From an uncultured Methylocystaceae bacterium (GTDB lineage Bacteria; Pseudomonadota; Alphaproteobacteria; Rhizobiales; Beijerinckiaceae): DNA of 64,000 nucleotides. How positions within the stretch are numbered: position 1 is the first letter of the stretch; each line of letters begins with the position of its first letter. Below the pieces are notes generated by a model. That model ran no database searches. It was not told the origin of the DNA and saw only the letters and a list, made by a program, of their open reading frames with translations. Below, in pieces: positions 60,969 to 64,000 of the stretch. The stretch lies in NCBI GenBank assembly GCA_903870245.1, contig CAIQCB010000057.1:1-64000 (forward strand), written 5' to 3'. The position numbers and the translations under genes were made by a program.

Positions 60969-61221
60969 TGCTATGAGGCCACCCGCTGGCGGCCATTTAA
61001 AAACCGGGGCCGGCTTAAGTCCCCTTAGCCGCTTTGAGCGGCTCACGTTCTGAAGGCCTCGGCTCTGCCATGCGATAATTAATAATCCGCAGCTGGCTTT
61101 TACAAAAAATCCAGTCACGGACGGCTAAGGTCAATCAAAATCATTAAATTCCTAACTCATTTTATGTCTTGGGTATAAGGTAAGTATGTGAATGTTCGCG
61201 AATATCCAATTCTTGTCTCTG

Positions 61222-61262
61222 TCACGGCGAAAACAGGGGTTCGAAGCCCCCTGGGCGCGCCA
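61222..61262 (+). repeat. Partial duplicate of tRNA-Glu 3' end (candidate att site)
   Basis: tcacggcgaaaacaggggttcgaagccccctgggcgcgcca vs tRNA tcacggcgaaaacaggggttcgaatccccttgggcgcgcca. Confidence 0.9.
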
Positions 61263-61775
61263 TTAGTGTGTATAATGCCTAATTCGAAACGGATATGATC
61301 CCGCGCGCTACGGTACAGTTTCAATCTCATTTGGTATCCTTAAATTAGGATGACGCCGTCATCTAAATCGATGCCTGCGATGATCGATCAACGGTTAGAG
61401 CGCCGGAAATTTGGAAAATTGATCCAGCAATCGTGATTCTTCTTTCACGAAGACAACAGGCGGTGAATGCCATCAAAACTTAGAAATATTTTGGAATTCT
61501 TAACGAGCTGAAGGGATCTGATATCTTGATCTAAATTTGACATTCGAAATATAAATCAACTTATTCGGTTCCTCCTAAAAATGGTGATAAAACTCGGTTA
61601 AAGTTAACAGGCAAGCGGTTTTATTACAAAAAGACGAAAGATCAGTCAAAAAAACTTCTGATGATAAGGATCGTATTCATTCCTTTGCAACGAAATAAAT
61701 AACAGCTCAAGCTGATTATCCCTTGACTTGCAGCAGGAGGTTAGTGGTCACAATTTGGTAGAATAAGGAAAGTAG

Positions 61776-62285
61776 CTATTTGAAGCCAATCACCACACCA
61801 TCAGCGCCGAGAGCCAATTGCAGGCCCTTACGCTGCGTGTTCAACTTAATTTTAACGCCATTAGCATTGCGAAGCCACATTGTGCCTTTGCCTTGATCCG
61901 CCAACGCCCATCCGCTGCGAATTTGAACATATGCGCCGGCAAAATCCTCACGCTTTGTCAGCCCATAAACTCTGCCAGATGCCTTAAGCTCTGATGCGCC
62001 AAATCCACCAATCCCTAATCCCCCAATAGTAATAGGATAGGATTTTCCTTTGTAATTAAGCTTTCCTCCGCCCAATGCTCCCGAGCCTATAAAGGCGATC
62101 TGAATCTGTTGAAATTGAACTGTGGCCGAGGGTGTCCCTGAGGGCTGGTCTTCAGCATGTGCGAGACGCACGAAAGGAGTGGATAGCAATAACGAGGTTC
62201 CTGCAATGACGCCGGCAAATAAAATAGCACGTCTAGTTATAATTCTAGATTTTTTTGAGTAAGGGTATGTTTGGGTTGCAGGCAT
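61776..62285 (-). CDS. Exported protein with Tat-like signal, unknown function
   Basis: ITRRAILFAGVIAGTSLLLSTPFVRLAHAE signal; Gly-rich beta domain IGGLGIGGFGASELKASGRVYGL; possibly DUF1134-like but not certain. Confidence 0.7.
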   Translation of the reverse strand: MPATQTYPYSKKSRIITRRAILFAGVIAGTSLLLSTPFVRLAHAEDQPSGTPSATVQFQQIQIAFIGSGALGGGKLNYKGKSYPITIGGLGIGGFGASELKASGRVYGLTKREDFAGAYVQIRSGWALADQGKGTMWLRNANGVKIKLNTQRKGLQLALGADGVVIGFK

Positions 62286-63604
62286 CTTCGTTCCTTTCGA
62301 TCATGTCCAGGTGGGTTAAGATTCACGAATCGAATGTAGTGTGCGCGAACAGTTTTATTGAGTAGACTATATACCAGCCGCAATCACAAGCGAGGGCGGT
62401 TACTGAAGGCGGCAGACTGTTATCCTAACATCTCCGTATAGCACTTTATTCAGCCTATAATCAAATTCGACTACGGTTTTTGGCAGACCACAGGTTCAGA
62501 CGCCCTGTAAGCGAGGCTAAGGGTCGTGGAAACCCGCCCCAAACAGTATAAAATGGCGCATTAGCTGTCATCAAGGCAATGAACTCCTTCTCATCTAAAT
62601 TATAACAAACAGACGTAAATTATGCTAGATAATTAATATGCCATACTGCAGTTGAAATTTATCAACGGTATGAGGGATAATAGAACCCAAGGAGATAAAA
62701 TGTAGTCTTACTAGGTCAAAAAGCTATCTTAAACGTGAAAGTAAAACCAAAATTGCCCCTATCGCTTTCACAGAATTGCACATCTTTCAGTAGATACGCG
62801 GCTTCCTTGAATAATCTGTGCAAACTCAGAGCTTTCTCGTTAAGATGCGATTGACGAGCCAAGCGCTATACATAAATACTGTTTATGAAGGTTGCTACTA
62901 ACGAAATTCGGATTTGTTGCAGTTCGCTAGTTTGGCTCAGGTCGTGGCGGATTGTGTTACACATTAGGCCTGCATCTTTGCGCTAAGACGATGACATCCT
63001 TCAGTTAAGGCTAACCAGAGATCACGCCAACGCCGTTTCAACAATAACCGCAGCGGCGTCCGGAGCTCGCGTTTCCTTTATTAGTATCGGGCCCCACGGG
63101 ATAAAAAATTGTGCAATTAAACAGTGGCAGTGCTCGCGACCTTTGAGGCGTTAGCCATGTTAAGATTTGAAGCAATTCGGTTGAGTAAAAACTTTTGAAA
63201 GCTCGGAGATATCGTCTTCATCGTCGAGTGAGATAAAAAAGTGATTCGGGGGTGTTTGCGAAATTAACAACTCAAAGTGCTACTCTGTCATAATTTGGTT
63301 CTATGGCTAGGATGTTGAGAAGCGCTCTTGGCTCGGTCGCCGTCCACTATGGCCGCATTAGTGGTCCCGGAACCTTAATGATAAAATAACATTCTAAAGC
63401 CCGTGGCTTTGCTTGGAGTTACGCACTTTTTGATATATACAGTGAATGCCTGTTATGCCGTAGTTGGCCCCATTTCGCGAACTCTAAAACACTGATTTTC
63501 AATGAGATCTATCAGGGAAGCACATATGCATTATATTTATCTTTTGCCGATCGAATATCATCTAAACGTATGATCTTCTCTACTCTTGTCGGGAATCATC
63601 TTCG

Positions 63605-64000
63605 ATGCGCTGGCTAATCATCTCGGATTTTCATTATGGTTTACCGCAGTTCGATTGGCTTCTTGGTGTTGCCCCACAATTCGATCTCATCATCTTCGCT
63701 GGAGACGCTCTCGACGCCGGCTCCATTGTGGATTATGGCGCTCAGGTTGTAGTCGTGCGAAAATATCTAGAGAGACTTGCTAATATTACGCGTGTGATTT
63801 TCTGTTCCGGAAATCATGATTTGAATGCCAAATTGGAGACCGGAGAAAAAATCGCTCTTTGGATTGAAGATATTCGTGACTGTGGCGTTGTCTGTGATGG
63901 TGAAGCGGTCATCATCGAAGATATAATTTTTTCTGCATTACCATGGTGGGATGGCCCATATATCAAGCAGAAACTCCTCGCGCAGCTTGCTTCGGATGCA
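63605..64000 (+). CDS. Calcineurin-like metallophosphoesterase, 3'-truncated by window end
   Basis: MRWLIISDFHYGLPQFDWLL...IIFAGDALDAG...VIFCSGNHDLNAK: DxH, GD and GNHD motifs; frame still open at 64000 (missed by the ORF track). Confidence 0.85.
   Translation, partial: MRWLIISDFHYGLPQFDWLLGVAPQFDLIIFAGDALDAGSIVDYGAQVVVVRKYLERLANITRVIFCSGNHDLNAKLETGEKIALWIEDIRDCGVVCDGEAVIIEDIIFSALPWWDGPYIKQKLLAQLASDA

Larger units (their letters stand above)
57671..61262. mobile_element. Putative tRNA-Glu-associated genomic island remnant
   Basis: 41-bp direct repeat of the tRNA 3' end (57671-57711 and 61222-61262, two mismatches) flanking a low-coding, more AT-rich interval with transposase debris. Confidence 0.6.

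Noticed and set aside
1-64000. CRISPR arrays, retron/DGR-type repeats or rRNA genes
   Set aside because: No regularly spaced repeats, reverse transcriptase or rRNA-like sequence was seen; the only tandem repeat recognised is the coding 24-bp repeat at 57050-57121.

Overview
Chromosomal window from a GC-rich alphaproteobacterium, probably Hyphomicrobiales/Rhizobiales (inferred from DUF4167, DUF2794, prmC/htpG and GTTC-N7-GTTC SOS-box features; species not determined). Most of 1-57 kb is ordinary, densely coding chromosome. It includes a nitric oxide reductase locus (nsrR-like fragment, norCBQD), htpG/prmC, a Bax-inhibitor-1 family protein, comM/yifB, a hybrid histidine kinase, a Gdx/SugE-type SMR exporter next to a glycine-amidinotransferase-like gene, rpmI-rplT, lpd, gshB-glnD, grpE, corA, degP plus a two-component system, pepN, gldA, modE/modABC, a PepSY-CopC-HupE/UreJ block, an SOS-regulated umuDC operon with a coupled third gene, a short LOV photoreceptor locus and a CaCA antiporter. 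From about 57.6 kb the character changes. A tRNA-Glu(UUC) gene is followed 3.5 kb later by a 41-bp near-copy of its 3' end, enclosing AT-rich, poorly coding DNA with a decayed IS200-type transposase and a TylF-like methyltransferase. This looks like a remnant tRNA-targeted island. The window ends in an AT-rich, ORF-poor stretch and a truncated metallophosphoesterase. The best leads are: the NsrR-like operator upstream of norC, the tRNA-Glu island, the amidinotransferase/Gdx pair, the umuDC third gene, the coupled pair encoding a HEXXH protein that overlaps the antiporter, and the LOV-SRPBCC pair. I found no clearly new multi-gene defence or RNA-guided system and no CRISPR array. All assignments are by eye from protein motifs; no searches were run.
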